A DNA stretch of 64,000 bases from DATGPD01 sp041398565 (GTDB lineage: Bacteria; Planctomycetota; UBA1135; UBA2386): NCBI GenBank assembly GCA_041398565.1, contig JAWKUN010000002.1, forward strand, positions 1,426,001-1,490,000, given 5' to 3'. Below, piece by piece: positions 47,983-61,247 of the stretch (position 1 is its first letter; each line of letters starts with the position of its first letter). Below the pieces are notes generated by a model. The model saw only the letters and a program-made list of their open reading frames with translations. It searched no databases and was not told the origin of the DNA. Position numbers and translations under genes: made by a program.

Positions 47983-50900
47983 TCAGCGGTCCGCGACGGA
48001 TGGCGGTCGGCGGAGGTGGTGGAGCAGCGCATCGAGCGCGGCGCGGTCGGCCGGCGACTCCGGCGGGTCCGCCGACAGCCAGGTGCGGAGCCCGCGCAGC
48101 AGAACGTCGAGTTCTGGTTCGGGGGCGAGGGACGTGTCGCGCTTCGCGAACCACCCTTCGCCTTCGGCGACCCGTGCGGCGATCCAGGCCCGATCCCGTC
48201 CGCTGCGCAGACCGCAGCGCGCCGCCGCCAGGCAGAAGAACGCGACGTTGTCCGGACCCACACCGGGGACGGAGCCGGCCAAGCGCGCGCCGCTCTCGGC
48301 GGCTCGTACGAAGCGCTCGCGCGCCTCCGCCGGCCGTCCCAGTCGTTCGAGAGCCGAGGCCAGTCGACCGTCGTTGACCGTCACGTCACAGGCCGCCACC
48401 AGGTCGTCCGGGCGAGCCGCGGCGCGGGCACGGAAGAGTTCGTCGGCGCGCAGGTAGCCGCGCAAGGCCGGCTCGTCTCGGCCGGCCTCCAGGTTCGCGT
48501 CGGCGATCCTGTGGGCGCTGCTGGCCACCAACCGCTGCCAATCGGTGTTGTGCGGGTCTCGCGCCAGGAGATCCTCGCTCACTTCCAGGGCGCGGGTGAA
48601 CGCCGCCAGCATCGCCGTCGTGTCGCCGTTCGCCTCGTGGGCGCAGCCGAGCCGGCTGTAGCCCTGGCCCAGCAGGTTGGTCCACGCGGCGTTGTCGGGG
48701 TCGCGCGCACAGTTCTCGCCGAGGATTCCGACAGCCTCGTCTGCCGCTGCCACTGCTTCGGCGGTCGAACCGGCGTCGACCAGCACGTCGGACAGGGTCA
48801 GCAGCGCGACCGCGAGCTCCTTGCGCAGGGTGGGGTTCGTCGGAGCCCGGGCCGCGACCTCGCGGCGGATCGGGATCGCCGCCCGATACAGCGACAGGGC
48901 GCCTTGCACGTCACCGGTTCGGTAGGCGGCGCGCGCGGCGAGCTGATCGCACGCGGCCAGCGAGCGCTGCCACCGCAGCTCGTCGGGTTGCAGCTCGCTC
49001 AGGCGTTGCAGGCTCGAGCGCGCGGCGGCGAACGCTGCGGTCGCCCGCCCGAGTTCGCCGCACTGGCTCGCGGCAGAACCCACGCCGAGCCGGGAGCTGG
49101 CCAGATCGGAATGCCAGACCACCGAGGTCGGGTCACGGTTCGCGAGTTCCTCCTGGACCGTTGCGGCGCGCTCGTAGAACGCCAAGGCCTCTCCGGGCGA
49201 TTCGGCCAGCCGGCCCAGCTCGTAGCGGCTGACCCCGAGCAGCCGCTGCCACTCGGCCTGGCGCGCGTCCTTCGTCACCAACACGCTGGCATGGTGCTCG
49301 GCTTCGCCCATCAAGCCACGCGCTGCACTCGCATCGCCGCGCTGCCGCACCGTGACGGCCAGATGGAACAGACAGCCGCCCAGTCGCGCCCGCCACGCGG
49401 CGTTGTCGGGACGTTGCTCCACCAGCGATCGGCCGAGCCCGACCGCCGCGTGGAACATCTGCTCGGCGCGTTCGCTGTCGCCATCGTCGAGAAGGGACTC
49501 GCCGAGTCGACCTCGGACCATGGCCAGCTCGGCGCGCCAGTCCTGGTTGCCGGGATCCCGCTCGACCAGGTTGGCCAGAGCGTGCTCGGCGCCGGTGAGA
49601 GCCAGCACGGCGGCGTGCGAGTCGCCTGCCGCCGCCAGCGCGGCGCCGTCCCGCGTCGCCACGTGCGCCGCCAGGAACAGCAGCCGCCCGTTGCCGGGGT
49701 CCTCCTGCAGCCGTGCGTCGATCAGGGCGCGGGCGCGTGTGTGTCCGGCGCGCGCTGCGTCGGTGTTGCCTTGAGCGCCGTCCAGCTCGGCCAAACCCAG
49801 GAGCGCGGTGATCAGCCGGTCTTCGTGTTCCGACCCGGCCCGTTCGTACGCCGCGATCGACGCCAGCCAGTCGGCACGCGCCGACCGCAGATCGCCGGCG
49901 GCGCGGAGCGCGCGGGCTCGGCTCTCGTACGCGGCGGCCACGGCGAAGTCGCCCCCGGCGTCCGACTTCGCCGACCGCGCCGCGTCGACCGCTCGGGCGG
50001 CGGACGCCACCGCCAGGTCGAGTTCGCCGCGGTCTTGGTGCAAGGAAGCCAACGCGACGTCGCTCGTGGACAGCGCCAGCGAGCCGCCGCCGGTGGCTTC
50101 GACGATCTGCCGCGCGCGCTGCTGCAGATCGAGGGCATCGGTCCACCGCCCTTGTGCCTGCATCACCTCGGCCAGGTTGCGCAGGGCCGCGGCGCGGCCG
50201 CGATCCGGCGTCGTGGCGGCCTCCGCCTCGGTGCGCGCGTCGTAGTAGGCCTTGGCCTTGCCGGCGACAGCTTCGAGGAGGTCGAGTCGACCCAGCGGAC
50301 GCAGGCGATCGCGGAGGTCGAACATCATGAACGACGCCAGGTCCTCCGCTTGGTTGGCGTGGCGTTGCGCTTCGACAGCCAGGCGCTGGGAGCGCAGGGC
50401 GAACCAGCCCATCCCGGCCGCGCCGCCGATCGTCGACAGCAGCACTGCGGCGGCGGCGGTCACCGGCACCCGATGGCGTCGGCAGAAGCGTCGCAGGCGG
50501 TAGAGAGCGCTCGGCGGACCGGCCTCCACGGGCCGCATCTCCAGGTAGCGGATCAGGTCGTCGGCCAGGGCCGCGGCGCTCTGGTAGCGTCGCTCGGGGT
50601 CCTTCTCCAGCGCCTTCAGGGTCACCCAGTCCAGGTCGCCGCGCATCCGGCGCGTCCACTCGCGGGTGTCCGTGGCCGGCCGCGGCCCCGGCCGCAGGGT
50701 GGTTGCGCGGGCGCTGGGTCGAGGCGGCACGGATTCGCGGATGCGCTGCACCATCGCCGGCAGGGGCAGGGCCCGCAGTTCGGCCGACGCCAGCGGCAAC
50801 GTCCCGGTCAACAGCTCGTAGAGCACGATCCCCAGCGAGTAGACGTCGCTGCGCACGTCGATCACCGCAGTCCCCGGGTCCGCTTGCTCCGGGCTCATGT

Positions 50901-51660
50901 ACTCCGGCGTGCCGACGATGCGGCCGAGTTCGGTGTGCAGGGTGGCGTCGGTCAGCTTGTGGTCGGTGGCCTTGGCGATGCCGAAGTCGATGATCTTCGG
51001 CGATGCTCGTCCATCGTGCTCCTGCACCAGGACGTTGGACGGCTTCAGGTCGCGGTGGATGATGCCGCGCAAGTGGGCGTGGTGGACGCCGCGGCAGACG
51101 TCGACGAACAGGCGCAGCCGCTCTGGCAAGCCGAGGTCCAGCCGGTCGGAGTACGCGGTGAGCGGCTCCCCCGGCACGTAGTCCATGGCGAAGAACGGGC
51201 GGCCGTCGGCGGTGGTACCCGAGTCCAACACGCGGGCGATGTTGGGATGGTCGAGCAGGGCCAAGGTCTGCCGCTCGGCCGCGAAGCGCGCCATCGCCTC
51301 GTCGCTCACCAAACCGGGCCGCAGCAGCTTGAGGGCGACCGTGCGCCGGATCGGCTGTTCCTGCTCGGCGAGGTAGACCGTGCCCATGCCGCCCTCGCCC
51401 AGGCTGTGCCGCAGGCGGTACGGCCCGATGCGCTCGGGCATCGGCAGGGAACGGCGCGCCCCGGGTCTGCCGAGCAGGAACAGGGCGCGGAGCTGGTCGG
51501 CGTGGGCAGCATGGTCGCGCAGGAGGCGCTCCAGGGCGGACGACTGCTGGTCTGCCGACAACTCGAGCAGCGACGCCAGCTGCCGCTCCAGGTCCGGGGG
51601 CAGGGTGGGCGGCGGGGCTGTCGCCGGATCGTCGAGAGGGTTGCGGCTCGGCGTCTCCAC
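47983..51660 (-). CDS. Transmembrane Ser/Thr protein kinase with C-terminal TPR array
   Basis: A 1225-aa protein from the GTG at 51660. After a ~75-residue helical N terminus the kinase domain has Gly loop G-E-G-G-M-G at 88-93, K111, H-R-D-L-K-P-S-N with D204, D-F-G with D225, and M-S-P-E-Q. A membrane helix lies near 405-430 (V-P-V-T-A-A-A-A-V-L-L-S-T-I-G-G). The remaining roughly 790 residues are TPR repeats (A-R-x-x-L-A, D-P-x-N-x-x-W-R), one of the commonest planctomycete kinase layouts. A TATCGT -10 ends 13 nt before the GTG, suggesting a nearly leaderless message. It converges with an ECF sigma gene across the 183-bp repeat array. Confidence 0.92.
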   Translation of the reverse strand: METPSRNPLDDPATAPPPTLPPDLERQLASLLELSADQQSSALERLLRDHAAHADQLRALFLLGRPGARRSLPMPERIGPYRLRHSLGEGGMGTVYLAEQEQPIRRTVALKLLRPGLVSDEAMARFAAERQTLALLDHPNIARVLDSGTTADGRPFFAMDYVPGEPLTAYSDRLDLGLPERLRLFVDVCRGVHHAHLRGIIHRDLKPSNVLVQEHDGRASPKIIDFGIAKATDHKLTDATLHTELGRIVGTPEYMSPEQADPGTAVIDVRSDVYSLGIVLYELLTGTLPLASAELRALPLPAMVQRIRESVPPRPSARATTLRPGPRPATDTREWTRRMRGDLDWVTLKALEKDPERRYQSAAALADDLIRYLEMRPVEAGPPSALYRLRRFCRRHRVPVTAAAAVLLSTIGGAAGMGWFALRSQRLAVEAQRHANQAEDLASFMMFDLRDRLRPLGRLDLLEAVAGKAKAYYDARTEAEAATTPDRGRAAALRNLAEVMQAQGRWTDALDLQQRARQIVEATGGGSLALSTSDVALASLHQDRGELDLAVASAARAVDAARSAKSDAGGDFAVAAAYESRARALRAAGDLRSARADWLASIAAYERAGSEHEDRLITALLGLAELDGAQGNTDAARAGHTRARALIDARLQEDPGNGRLLFLAAHVATRDGAALAAAGDSHAAVLALTGAEHALANLVERDPGNQDWRAELAMVRGRLGESLLDDGDSERAEQMFHAAVGLGRSLVEQRPDNAAWRARLGGCLFHLAVTVRQRGDASAARGLMGEAEHHASVLVTKDARQAEWQRLLGVSRYELGRLAESPGEALAFYERAATVQEELANRDPTSVVWHSDLASSRLGVGSAASQCGELGRATAAFAAARSSLQRLSELQPDELRWQRSLAACDQLAARAAYRTGDVQGALSLYRAAIPIRREVAARAPTNPTLRKELAVALLTLSDVLVDAGSTAEAVAAADEAVGILGENCARDPDNAAWTNLLGQGYSRLGCAHEANGDTTAMLAAFTRALEVSEDLLARDPHNTDWQRLVASSAHRIADANLEAGRDEPALRGYLRADELFRARAAARPDDLVAACDVTVNDGRLASALERLGRPAEARERFVRAAESGARLAGSVPGVGPDNVAFFCLAAARCGLRSGRDRAWIAARVAEGEGWFAKRDTSLAPEPELDVLLRGLRTWLSADPPESPADRAALDALLHHLRRPPSVADR

Positions 51661-51672
51661 GGGTGTGCGCCC

Positions 51673-51678
51673 ACGATA
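51673..51678 (-). promoter_or_regulatory. -10 box TATCGT of the TPR kinase gene
   Basis: Minus-strand GCGCTATCGTGG. A start 6-7 nt downstream falls about 6 nt before the GTG at 51660, so the leader is close to nil. Confidence 0.45.
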
Positions 51679-51751
51679 GCGCGCGGATCGATGTGCCTGT
51701 GAGCCTGCGCACACGGGCCGATGACCCGCGCCGCTGCGGGGATCGTCCGGG

Positions 51752-54700
51752 TCAGCTCGCGGCGCTCCCCTGCACCGCGTTCGACAGCGCGTCGGGCTCG
51801 ACTCCGGGCTGGAGGTAGAGGTGCACGTCCCGCTGGGGGAAGGCGATCTCGATACGTGCTTCGCGGAACAAGGAGGCGATGCGTTCGTGCAGGGCCGTGT
51901 TCGTGGCGACGCGGTTGGAGGTGTCCTCGACGTGGACCCACAGCTCCAGGTTGAGAGTGCTGTCGCCGAAGCCGAGGAAGGTGGCCACCGGCATCGGGTC
52001 GTGCATCACCGTCGGGCACTCACGGGCCGCCTGCAAGAGGAGCGCCCGAGCGCGCGCCGTATCGGTGCCGTAGGCGACGCCGACCGGGATCTTCAGCCGG
52101 GTGATCGAGTCGGTGAGCGTCCAGTTCACCAGGCGTCCGGTGATGAACTCGCGGTTGGGGATGATGACCTCGCGTCGGTCGAAGTCGAGGATGGTGGTGG
52201 CGCGGATGCGGATGCGACTCACCGTGCCGATCGTGTCTCCCACCGACACCATGTCGCCGACGCGCAACGGCCGCTCGAACAGCAGGATGATGCCGGAGAC
52301 GAAGTTGGCGAACACCTCTTGCAGACCGAAACCGAGGCCGACGCTGATCGCGGCCGCCAACCACTGGACCTTCGACCACCCGATGCCGATGGCGCTGAAG
52401 CCCATCCCCAGCCCGACCAGCAAGATGGCGTACCGGCCGAGGGTCGCCACGGCGTAGCGCTCGCCCTGCTTCACCGACGAGTGGCGCAGCAGGGCCATGG
52501 TGAGAGCGCCGGGCAGGTTGCGCGCCGCGACCACTGCCATGACGACGATGATGAGCGCCTTCAGCAGGTTGCCCAGCGTGATCGCCTCGTCGCCGTCCTG
52601 CCACAGCTTGGCCTGGTGCAGGATGCCGAGCGCCGGCAGGACGTCCACCCAGATCCAGTAGGCGGACACCAGCGTCACCAGCGCCACCGCGGCGTGCACC
52701 AGCTTGCGCGACTGCTCGTCGACCCGGGCCAGGTCGATCGCCTCCTGCTCGAGGGCCGCCAGGGCCGCGGGGTCGTTCGCCGCCTCCTGCCGGGCAGCAC
52801 GGCGAGCGCGTGCTTGCTCCATCGCCAGGCGGCGCCGGCTCACCAGGAGCCAGCGCACGGTGACCTCGTTGGCGAGCACCAGCAAGAGCAGGGCGCCGAG
52901 GGTGAAGATGAGTCGCTCGGTCAGCTGCGCCGCGGTGAAGCCCCAACCCAACGCGGCCAGCACCAGCAGGCTCAGCGGCACACCTACGCCGAGCAGGTAC
53001 CAGAGCCGACGCAGGCGCGTGGTCCAGTGCGCGGCGTCGGTGCCCTCCACGGGCGCGAGGACTCCGGTGTCCGGGTGCAGGAGCGAGTGCAAGCCGACGC
53101 CCACCGCCAGCAGGAACAGCACCAGCGCGGGCCGGCCGAGGCCGTCGCGCCAGGTCGAAACCCCGTGCGCGTCCAGGGTCCAGAACAGCATCCCGGAGGG
53201 CAGAGCCACGACGAGCACGCGCGGTAGCAGGCGGCGGAAGGCTCGGCGGGTGCGCTCCTGCCAGCCGAAGTGTGCTTCGCCGAGGCCGCCGTCGCGGGCC
53301 ACCCGGCGCAGGATCTCGGCGAACAGGAGGATGAAGCCGACGCGGCGCAGACCGGCGCCGAGCGCGTGCCCGAGCTCCGATTCGTCGCCGCCGAGTTCCA
53401 GCCGCCACGCCACCAGCAGCAGGAGGCCCGGCAGGGGCAGGGCGACCAGCGCGGTGAAGAGCAGGGCTTGGGCCGTCGGCTTGAAGGCCACGCACGAGCG
53501 GCGTCTGGCGACGGTGGCGATCTCCTCCAGGCGCTGACGCAGACCGCGCTGTCGCACGACGAGCACGATCAGCACCAGCACCAGCAGGGCCAGGCCGACG
53601 TTGGCGGCGAGGTCGGCAGCGACGGCCGCCATCAGCGCCCGCCACTGCGAAGGGTCGGCGAGCCAACGGGCCGCGTCGCGCACGGCGCCGAGGTCGAGAC
53701 TCCATGCCGGCTCGGCGCTGCGCACCCACAGCACGCGTTCGTTGATCGCCAGCGCCAGCTCGTCGGTGTGGTTGATCAGCTCGGCGCGACCGACCACGAT
53801 GCGCAGCAGCTCGCGTTCGAGGTCGCCGTAGGTGCTGCGCAGCGACACCAGGAGCTCGCGCTGCTGGGTCAGCAGCGGTCCCACGCCGTCGGCCAACGAC
53901 CGCCGCTCGGCTTCACTGGCGTTGGGGGCGATGGCGTCGAGCGCCTCGACCGGAGTCGGCAGCGAGCGCAGCCGGTCTTCGACGTCGAGGCGCTCGATGA
54001 TGGCCCGGCTCTCGCGCCACGCGGAGAGGCGCGTCGCCACCGACCGCAGCTTCGGCAGGCGCGCCTTCTGTTGGCGCAGGAACGCGCCGACTGCCTGGTC
54101 GTGGCCGGCGTTGCGCAGACGTTGCGTCAGATCGGCCGAGACCCGCTCGACCTCCTGCAGGTGAGCCTCGAGCTCGACGCGCGCCTGCCGGGCGGCCGCC
54201 AGATCGGCCTCGGCCTTGGTGCGCTTGCGTCCCAGCTCGGCGGTCTGCGCCGCCAGATCGGCCAGCTCCGGGCGACCTTGCATCGCTTCGCGTGCCGCCT
54301 CCTGCGCCTTGCGTTCGGCGTCGGCAGCCTCGCGCGCCCGCGCCTCGTCGAGGCGCTTCTGCAGCCCCCTTTGCACCACGTCGAGCTGCGCCACCTCGCG
54401 CTCGAGGTTGTCCCGTTCGAGGAGGGTGACCTCTTCGTACAGGGGCGAGGCCTCGATCTCGGCCTGCGCCGCGCGCAAGCTCGCTTCGAGGGTCAAGCGC
54501 TTGCTGCGCGCCAGCAGGCGGTCGGCCTGCGCCTGCAGCGAGCCACCCTCGCCGGATTCGACGGTCGGCAGGGTCTGCAGCGTGCGCTGCACTTCGGGGA
54601 TCGAGGAGGTGAGCGTGGTGCGCCGATCCCCGGTGCGTGCCAGTTCCTGGCGCGCGTCGTCGAGCTTGCGCTGCTGGATCTCCTTCTGTGAGGTGAGCTG

Positions 54701-55078
54701 ATCCAGGGCGGTCTGCAGCTCCGCGCGAGACGCTCCCTCGGGCGGGATGCGCGGCTCCGGCAGCGGCGTCGCCAGGCGCTTGCGGAGGCTCTCGCGGCGG
54801 TCCGGCGCGGTCTTGGTCGTCTCGGCCCAGCGCGTGCTCGCCACGACCGCGGCACGGCCTTCCTGGATCTGGCGCTCGGCGCCGTCGAGCGTCTCCTTCA
54901 GCTTGGCCGCGTCGGCCTCGGTGAGGTCGCTGGCCTGCGTGGCCGCCGACCGCAGGCGCTCGAGTGCCGCGGCGATCGGCGCCCACGGGTCATTCGGCTT
55001 GGCGGTGACCTGCCCGCGCAGGCCGCAGCCGAGCGCGAAGACAGTCAGGAAGAGCAGGAGCCACCGCGCGTGCGCCAC
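51752..55078 (-). CDS. MscK-like mechanosensitive ion channel
   Basis: A 1108-aa membrane protein. A signal-like start (L-L-L-F-L-T-V-F-A-L-G-C) leads into about 450 residues of periplasmic coiled coil (L-D-Q-L-T-S-Q-K-E-I-Q-Q-R-K, R-L-R-N-A-G-H-D-Q). Many membrane helices follow from about 495, ending in an MscS core: Q-W-L-A-A-A-I-S-V-G-L-G-F-G-L-Q-E-V-F-A-N-F-V-S-G as TM3, E-R-P-L-R-V-G-D-M-V-S-V-G-D-T-I-G-T-V and N-R-E-F-I-T-G-R-L-V-N-W. This is the MscK/KefA layout, a tension-gated osmotic safety valve. The GTG at 55078 lies about 8 nt after a TATCAC box (55091-55086), which suggests leaderless initiation. The frame runs on upstream across hppA as a shadow. Confidence 0.9.
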   Translation of the reverse strand: MAHARWLLLFLTVFALGCGLRGQVTAKPNDPWAPIAAALERLRSAATQASDLTEADAAKLKETLDGAERQIQEGRAAVVASTRWAETTKTAPDRRESLRKRLATPLPEPRIPPEGASRAELQTALDQLTSQKEIQQRKLDDARQELARTGDRRTTLTSSIPEVQRTLQTLPTVESGEGGSLQAQADRLLARSKRLTLEASLRAAQAEIEASPLYEEVTLLERDNLEREVAQLDVVQRGLQKRLDEARAREAADAERKAQEAAREAMQGRPELADLAAQTAELGRKRTKAEADLAAARQARVELEAHLQEVERVSADLTQRLRNAGHDQAVGAFLRQQKARLPKLRSVATRLSAWRESRAIIERLDVEDRLRSLPTPVEALDAIAPNASEAERRSLADGVGPLLTQQRELLVSLRSTYGDLERELLRIVVGRAELINHTDELALAINERVLWVRSAEPAWSLDLGAVRDAARWLADPSQWRALMAAVAADLAANVGLALLVLVLIVLVVRQRGLRQRLEEIATVARRRSCVAFKPTAQALLFTALVALPLPGLLLLVAWRLELGGDESELGHALGAGLRRVGFILLFAEILRRVARDGGLGEAHFGWQERTRRAFRRLLPRVLVVALPSGMLFWTLDAHGVSTWRDGLGRPALVLFLLAVGVGLHSLLHPDTGVLAPVEGTDAAHWTTRLRRLWYLLGVGVPLSLLVLAALGWGFTAAQLTERLIFTLGALLLLVLANEVTVRWLLVSRRRLAMEQARARRAARQEAANDPAALAALEQEAIDLARVDEQSRKLVHAAVALVTLVSAYWIWVDVLPALGILHQAKLWQDGDEAITLGNLLKALIIVVMAVVAARNLPGALTMALLRHSSVKQGERYAVATLGRYAILLVGLGMGFSAIGIGWSKVQWLAAAISVGLGFGLQEVFANFVSGIILLFERPLRVGDMVSVGDTIGTVSRIRIRATTILDFDRREVIIPNREFITGRLVNWTLTDSITRLKIPVGVAYGTDTARARALLLQAARECPTVMHDPMPVATFLGFGDSTLNLELWVHVEDTSNRVATNTALHERIASLFREARIEIAFPQRDVHLYLQPGVEPDALSNAVQGSAAS

Positions 55079-55191
55079 GGCGTCAGTGATACGCGCGCGG
55101 CGCGAGCAGGCAAGCTCGGTTCGGACGCGGCTCGGCGGCAGGTGGCGCGGGCTCGGTTCGAGTCGAATCCCGGAGCGCTTTGGCCGGCCGG

Positions 55192-57261
<2,070 letters not shown>

Positions 57262-57564
57262 TGTGCGAGCGAGGACGAGGGACTCTGGTCGGCACGACAC
57301 GAAGGGGCCGGACCAAAGGGCGGGGCACCATAGCCACGGTGGGCGGGTCCAGACAAGTTTTGGCTCGTGGTGCTCTGCCGTGGGGCGCGGCCCGCGCTTT
57401 CCGCGCGCCCAGGTTCTCGGGGGTCGCTCTCGAGTCGGAGGCGACGTGTTTACGGCAGTACCGGAGGTTCCGGCGCCTCGAGCGCTAGGCCTTCCGCAGT
57501 TGGGCTCGCGGCGCCCACCGTCGGCGGGCGACGCGTCAGGCGTCTGCGCCGGGGGGCGGGTTCG
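57262..57564 (-). promoter_or_regulatory. Intergenic stretch with -10 box TATGGT upstream of hppA
   Basis: No gene is supported in these 303 bp. On the minus strand GGCTATGGTGCC (box 57332-57327) matches the recurrent -10 element and would give a leader of about 60 nt for hppA. Nothing else was recognised. Confidence 0.4.
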
Positions 57565-58491
57565 TCACCCTCTCGAGGTGTCGTCTCGAGGTGAAGGCCG
57601 GCTCGGAGGCCTCTCTGGCTCGCCTGCACCCGGGGTGGAGTCGGTCGGTCGTGTGGCGGGTTCCTCTGGCGGCGCATCCTCGGCCGGCGCTCCTCCGGCC
57701 GACAATCCTCCAGATGGCGCACTGCCACTCGATTCGTCACCTGCTGACGTAGGCGCTGGCGACCGCTCCGCCGCGGACGGCTCCTCGGTCTCGGTTGGCT
57801 GGGGCGACCCGCCTTCCTGCTTGCCCGCGCCGGGCGAAGCGGTCGGCACGCTCGGCGCCACGTACGTCTCCGCAGGCCCGCGCGCCAGATCGCGTTGGCG
57901 GCGTCGCTGGCGCAGGGTCCACACCAGGAGGACCACCACTACCGACAAGACCACCGTCCACAAGATGCCGCGCTCGACCTGCCTCACCCGCAGGATGGCG
58001 TCGTCGATCACGTCGCCGAAGTGGTAGCCGACCCAGATGAGCGGTGGGCACACCAGCGCGATCCCCGCGAGATCGAGGACCAAGAAGCGCAGTCCGCGCA
58101 TGCGCAGCGTGCCGGCGGTGAAGTAGGCGACCACGCGCAGCCCGGGCACGAAACGGGCGAAGAACACCGCCAGATCGCCGCGTCGCCGGAACCAGACGTC
58201 GAGCTTGGCCAGGCGGCGTCGGTTCACCACCAAGCGCAAGGGACGCAGGCGCAGCAGGCGGGGGCCGAACAGCCGCCCGAGCACGAACGGGAGGGCGTCG
58301 CCTGCGAGGATCGCCGAGGCGCACGCCGCGATCATCCAGCCGACGTGGGCGAAATCCTTGAAGCAGGCGTAGCCGGCGGAGACGAGGACGATCTCTTCCG
58401 GCAGCGGTAGGCCCAGGCCGCACAGCAGGAACACGAACATCGCGCCCAGGTACGGGTACTCCGCCAGCGTCTGGAGCAACCAGTCGAACAT
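57565..58491 (-). CDS. DedA-family membrane protein with long disordered tail
   Basis: A 308-aa protein. Residues 1-205 are a DedA/VTT domain: Y-L-G-A-M-F-V-F-L-L-C-G-L-G-L-P-L-P-E-E, G-D-A-L-P-F-V-L-G-R-L-F-G, F-F-A-R-F-V-P-G-L-R-V-V-A-Y-F-T-A-G with the key arginine, and a final membrane helix. DedA proteins act in lipid-carrier or phospholipid flipping and proton-motive-force homeostasis. The last ~95 residues are Pro/Ser/Glu/Gly-rich and probably disordered, which is unusual for the family. The ATG lies 3 nt after the TAG stop of the upstream gene, so it ends a four-gene operon. Confidence 0.88.
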   Translation of the reverse strand: MFDWLLQTLAEYPYLGAMFVFLLCGLGLPLPEEIVLVSAGYACFKDFAHVGWMIAACASAILAGDALPFVLGRLFGPRLLRLRPLRLVVNRRRLAKLDVWFRRRGDLAVFFARFVPGLRVVAYFTAGTLRMRGLRFLVLDLAGIALVCPPLIWVGYHFGDVIDDAILRVRQVERGILWTVVLSVVVVLLVWTLRQRRRQRDLARGPAETYVAPSVPTASPGAGKQEGGSPQPTETEEPSAAERSPAPTSAGDESSGSAPSGGLSAGGAPAEDAPPEEPATRPTDSTPGAGEPERPPSRPSPRDDTSRG

Positions 58492-58494
58492 CGC

Positions 58495-59289
58495 CTAGCG
58501 TGGGCCGCGGGCGTTCAGGGCCTCGACCATGTCGCGCAGGAGCGGGTCGTCCTTCAGCGTGTCCCGAGTGACGCTCGGGTCGCCGCGGAGGAACCCGTCG
58601 AGTCGGGCCAGGGATGCCGACCACTGCTCGGCGAGCTGGCGATCGACGGCGGTAGAGAGACGTTGTCGCATGCGTTCGATGGTGGCCAGGGCGCGGGCGT
58701 CGTCTTCGGTGCGCAGCGCCGCAGCGATCGCGGTGGCGAGAAGATACGTTCTCCTATCGGCGATACTTTCGCTCGGACTCGCGGCTTCCGCTCGGCGCAG
58801 GAAGGCGTCGGCGATCTGGTCGGGGGGCTCGCCCAACCGGTCGCGGAGTTCGGTGGCGAGAGCTGGGTCCCGGGCGCTGGCGATCTCGACGAAGCTGGCA
58901 GCCGTGGTCAGATACTCCACGGTGCCGGCCGGGTCCTGGCGGCGGGCCTGCTCGAGGAGGGCCAGGCCCGCCAGCAGGCGGTCGGCGGCTTCGGCGGCGC
59001 CGTGCGCGCGCGCGCTCGCCGCCAGCGCCAGCTGGCTGGCGAAGAGGACGTTGCCGTCCGTCCACGTCGGAACCAGCGCCAGGAGCTGTTGCCCGCGAGC
59101 CGCCATGGCTTCGGGCGGCTCCTCGATTCGCGCCTCGCGCAGCCCGCGCCACAGCAGCGGCAGCACGAAGGGGCGGGCCAGCGCGCGCACCCGTGCGGCG
59201 CCGGCAGCGGCGGCCGGCGGCCGTAGCCAGGCCGCGCCCGCGAGCAAGGGCACCGCCGCGAGCAGGCTGCCGAGTGCGGCTGCGTTCAC
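58495..59289 (-). CDS. Helical protein of unknown function in ABC/DedA operon
   Basis: A 264-aa protein. The GTG at 59289 overlaps the stop of the permease gene (GTGA). The N terminus is hydrophobic (A-A-A-L-G-S-L-L-A-A-V-P-L-L-A-G-A-A-W-L), a signal or anchor. The rest is Ala-rich helical with TPR-like character (A-A-D-R-L-L-A-G-L-A-L-L-E-Q-A-R-R-Q-D-P). I recognise no family. Its place between an ABC transporter and DedA suggests an envelope role. Confidence 0.6.
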   Translation of the reverse strand: MNAAALGSLLAAVPLLAGAAWLRPPAAAAGAARVRALARPFVLPLLWRGLREARIEEPPEAMAARGQQLLALVPTWTDGNVLFASQLALAASARAHGAAEAADRLLAGLALLEQARRQDPAGTVEYLTTAASFVEIASARDPALATELRDRLGEPPDQIADAFLRRAEAASPSESIADRRTYLLATAIAAALRTEDDARALATIERMRQRLSTAVDRQLAEQWSASLARLDGFLRGDPSVTRDTLKDDPLLRDMVEALNARGPR

Positions 59290-60367
59290 GTTCGGGTCGT
59301 CCTTCTCTTGCGGAACGGTCCGACGACGGCCAGCTTCGGTCCGACTGCCGCCGCCGCGGTGAGCGCCAGCGCCGCGAGAACGGTCGGTCGCCAAGCGAGT
59401 GGCTCGCCGAGGATCCACCGACCGCGGGCGCCGGCGGTCAGAGCCGGGCTCTCCGGACCCAACTCGACGAGGGCCAGGATGGCGAAGGTCGCGACCGCGA
59501 AGGTCAGCAGCGCCGGTGATCCCAGCACCCGTCGCAGGGTCGCCGCCGCGAGCAGGGCCAGCAGCGCGGGCGAGGCGTAGCACGCGGCGGCGAGCGCCAT
59601 GTTCATCGCCAGAGAACGAGGTGCTTCGGCGCGCAACTCGACGCTGCCTGCGGGGAACAGGAGGGTCAAGGTCGCTGCGCCGACGCGGGCGAGTTCGAGC
59701 GTGTGCACCGCGCGCGGCGTCGGCAGCGGCAGCACGATCTGCTCGCCGTTGCCGCTCACTCGGCAGCCGCGCCCGACGCGGACGCCGTCGACCGTCACAT
59801 CGAGCTCCACCGGCACGAACAGAGTTCCCGGCGCCCAGGCGACGAGAGGATTGAGGCGAACGGCGTCGGCGACGGTGCCATCGCCGCGCAGGACCATGCG
59901 GTCGCGGCGCGCGTCCAGGGCCGGGCTCGGCGGGGCGGCGGCCACGCGCACGAAGGTGTGTGGAGCCTCGAGGTCGAGAAACGCGCGGCAGGCGACCGCG
60001 AACGAGGCGCCGGCGGCCGTCAGCAAGACTGCCGCGGCCACCGTGCCGCCGGCCGCCGCCATCCCACAGCCGTCCAGCGAGGTTCGGCGCAACCGGCGCA
60101 CCAGCGCGCCGCCTTCGCGGTCGCGTCCGAACAGCGGCCACGCGTCGACGGTCGCCACGATGGCGGCGAGCGCGAGCAGGACTCCGGGCAGGTGCAACCA
60201 GAGCACGGCCAGCCCGCCGGCGCTCGCGCCCGCGGCGGCGGTCGAGCCGGCGCGCGCGGCGACCAGCGCCAGGGGGAGCGCCAGCAACCAGGCAACGAGG
60301 CCCCTTCGCAGCACCGCGGCGAAGGCGGCGCGCGCGGGTTCGAGTCGAGCGGCGACCAGCGCGCGGG

Positions 60368-60371
<4 letters not shown>
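59286..60371 (-). CDS. ABC transporter membrane subunit (putative)
   Basis: A 361-aa integral membrane protein with about six hydrophobic segments (A-W-L-L-A-L-P-L-A-L-V-A-A; L-L-A-L-A-A-I-V-A-T-V; A-L-L-A-L-L-A-A-A-T-L; A-T-F-A-I-L-A-L-V-E-L). A beta-rich ~120-residue soluble part in the middle (F-V-P-V-E-L-D-V-T-V-D-G-V-R-V-G) is probably extracytoplasmic. The GTG at 60371 overlaps the stop of the ABC ATPase (GTGA), which makes it the natural permease partner. Sequence motifs alone do not name a family. Confidence 0.65.
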
Positions 60372-61210
<839 letters not shown>

Positions 61211-61247
61211 GCGTTCTCGAGCAGCCGGCAGGCTCGCGCTCGACGCG

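Noticed and set aside
55150..55175. GGTTCGAGTCGAATCC resembling a tRNA T-arm
   Set aside because: The stem around the TTCGAGT loop does not pair and no acceptor, D or anticodon arms fit on either strand.
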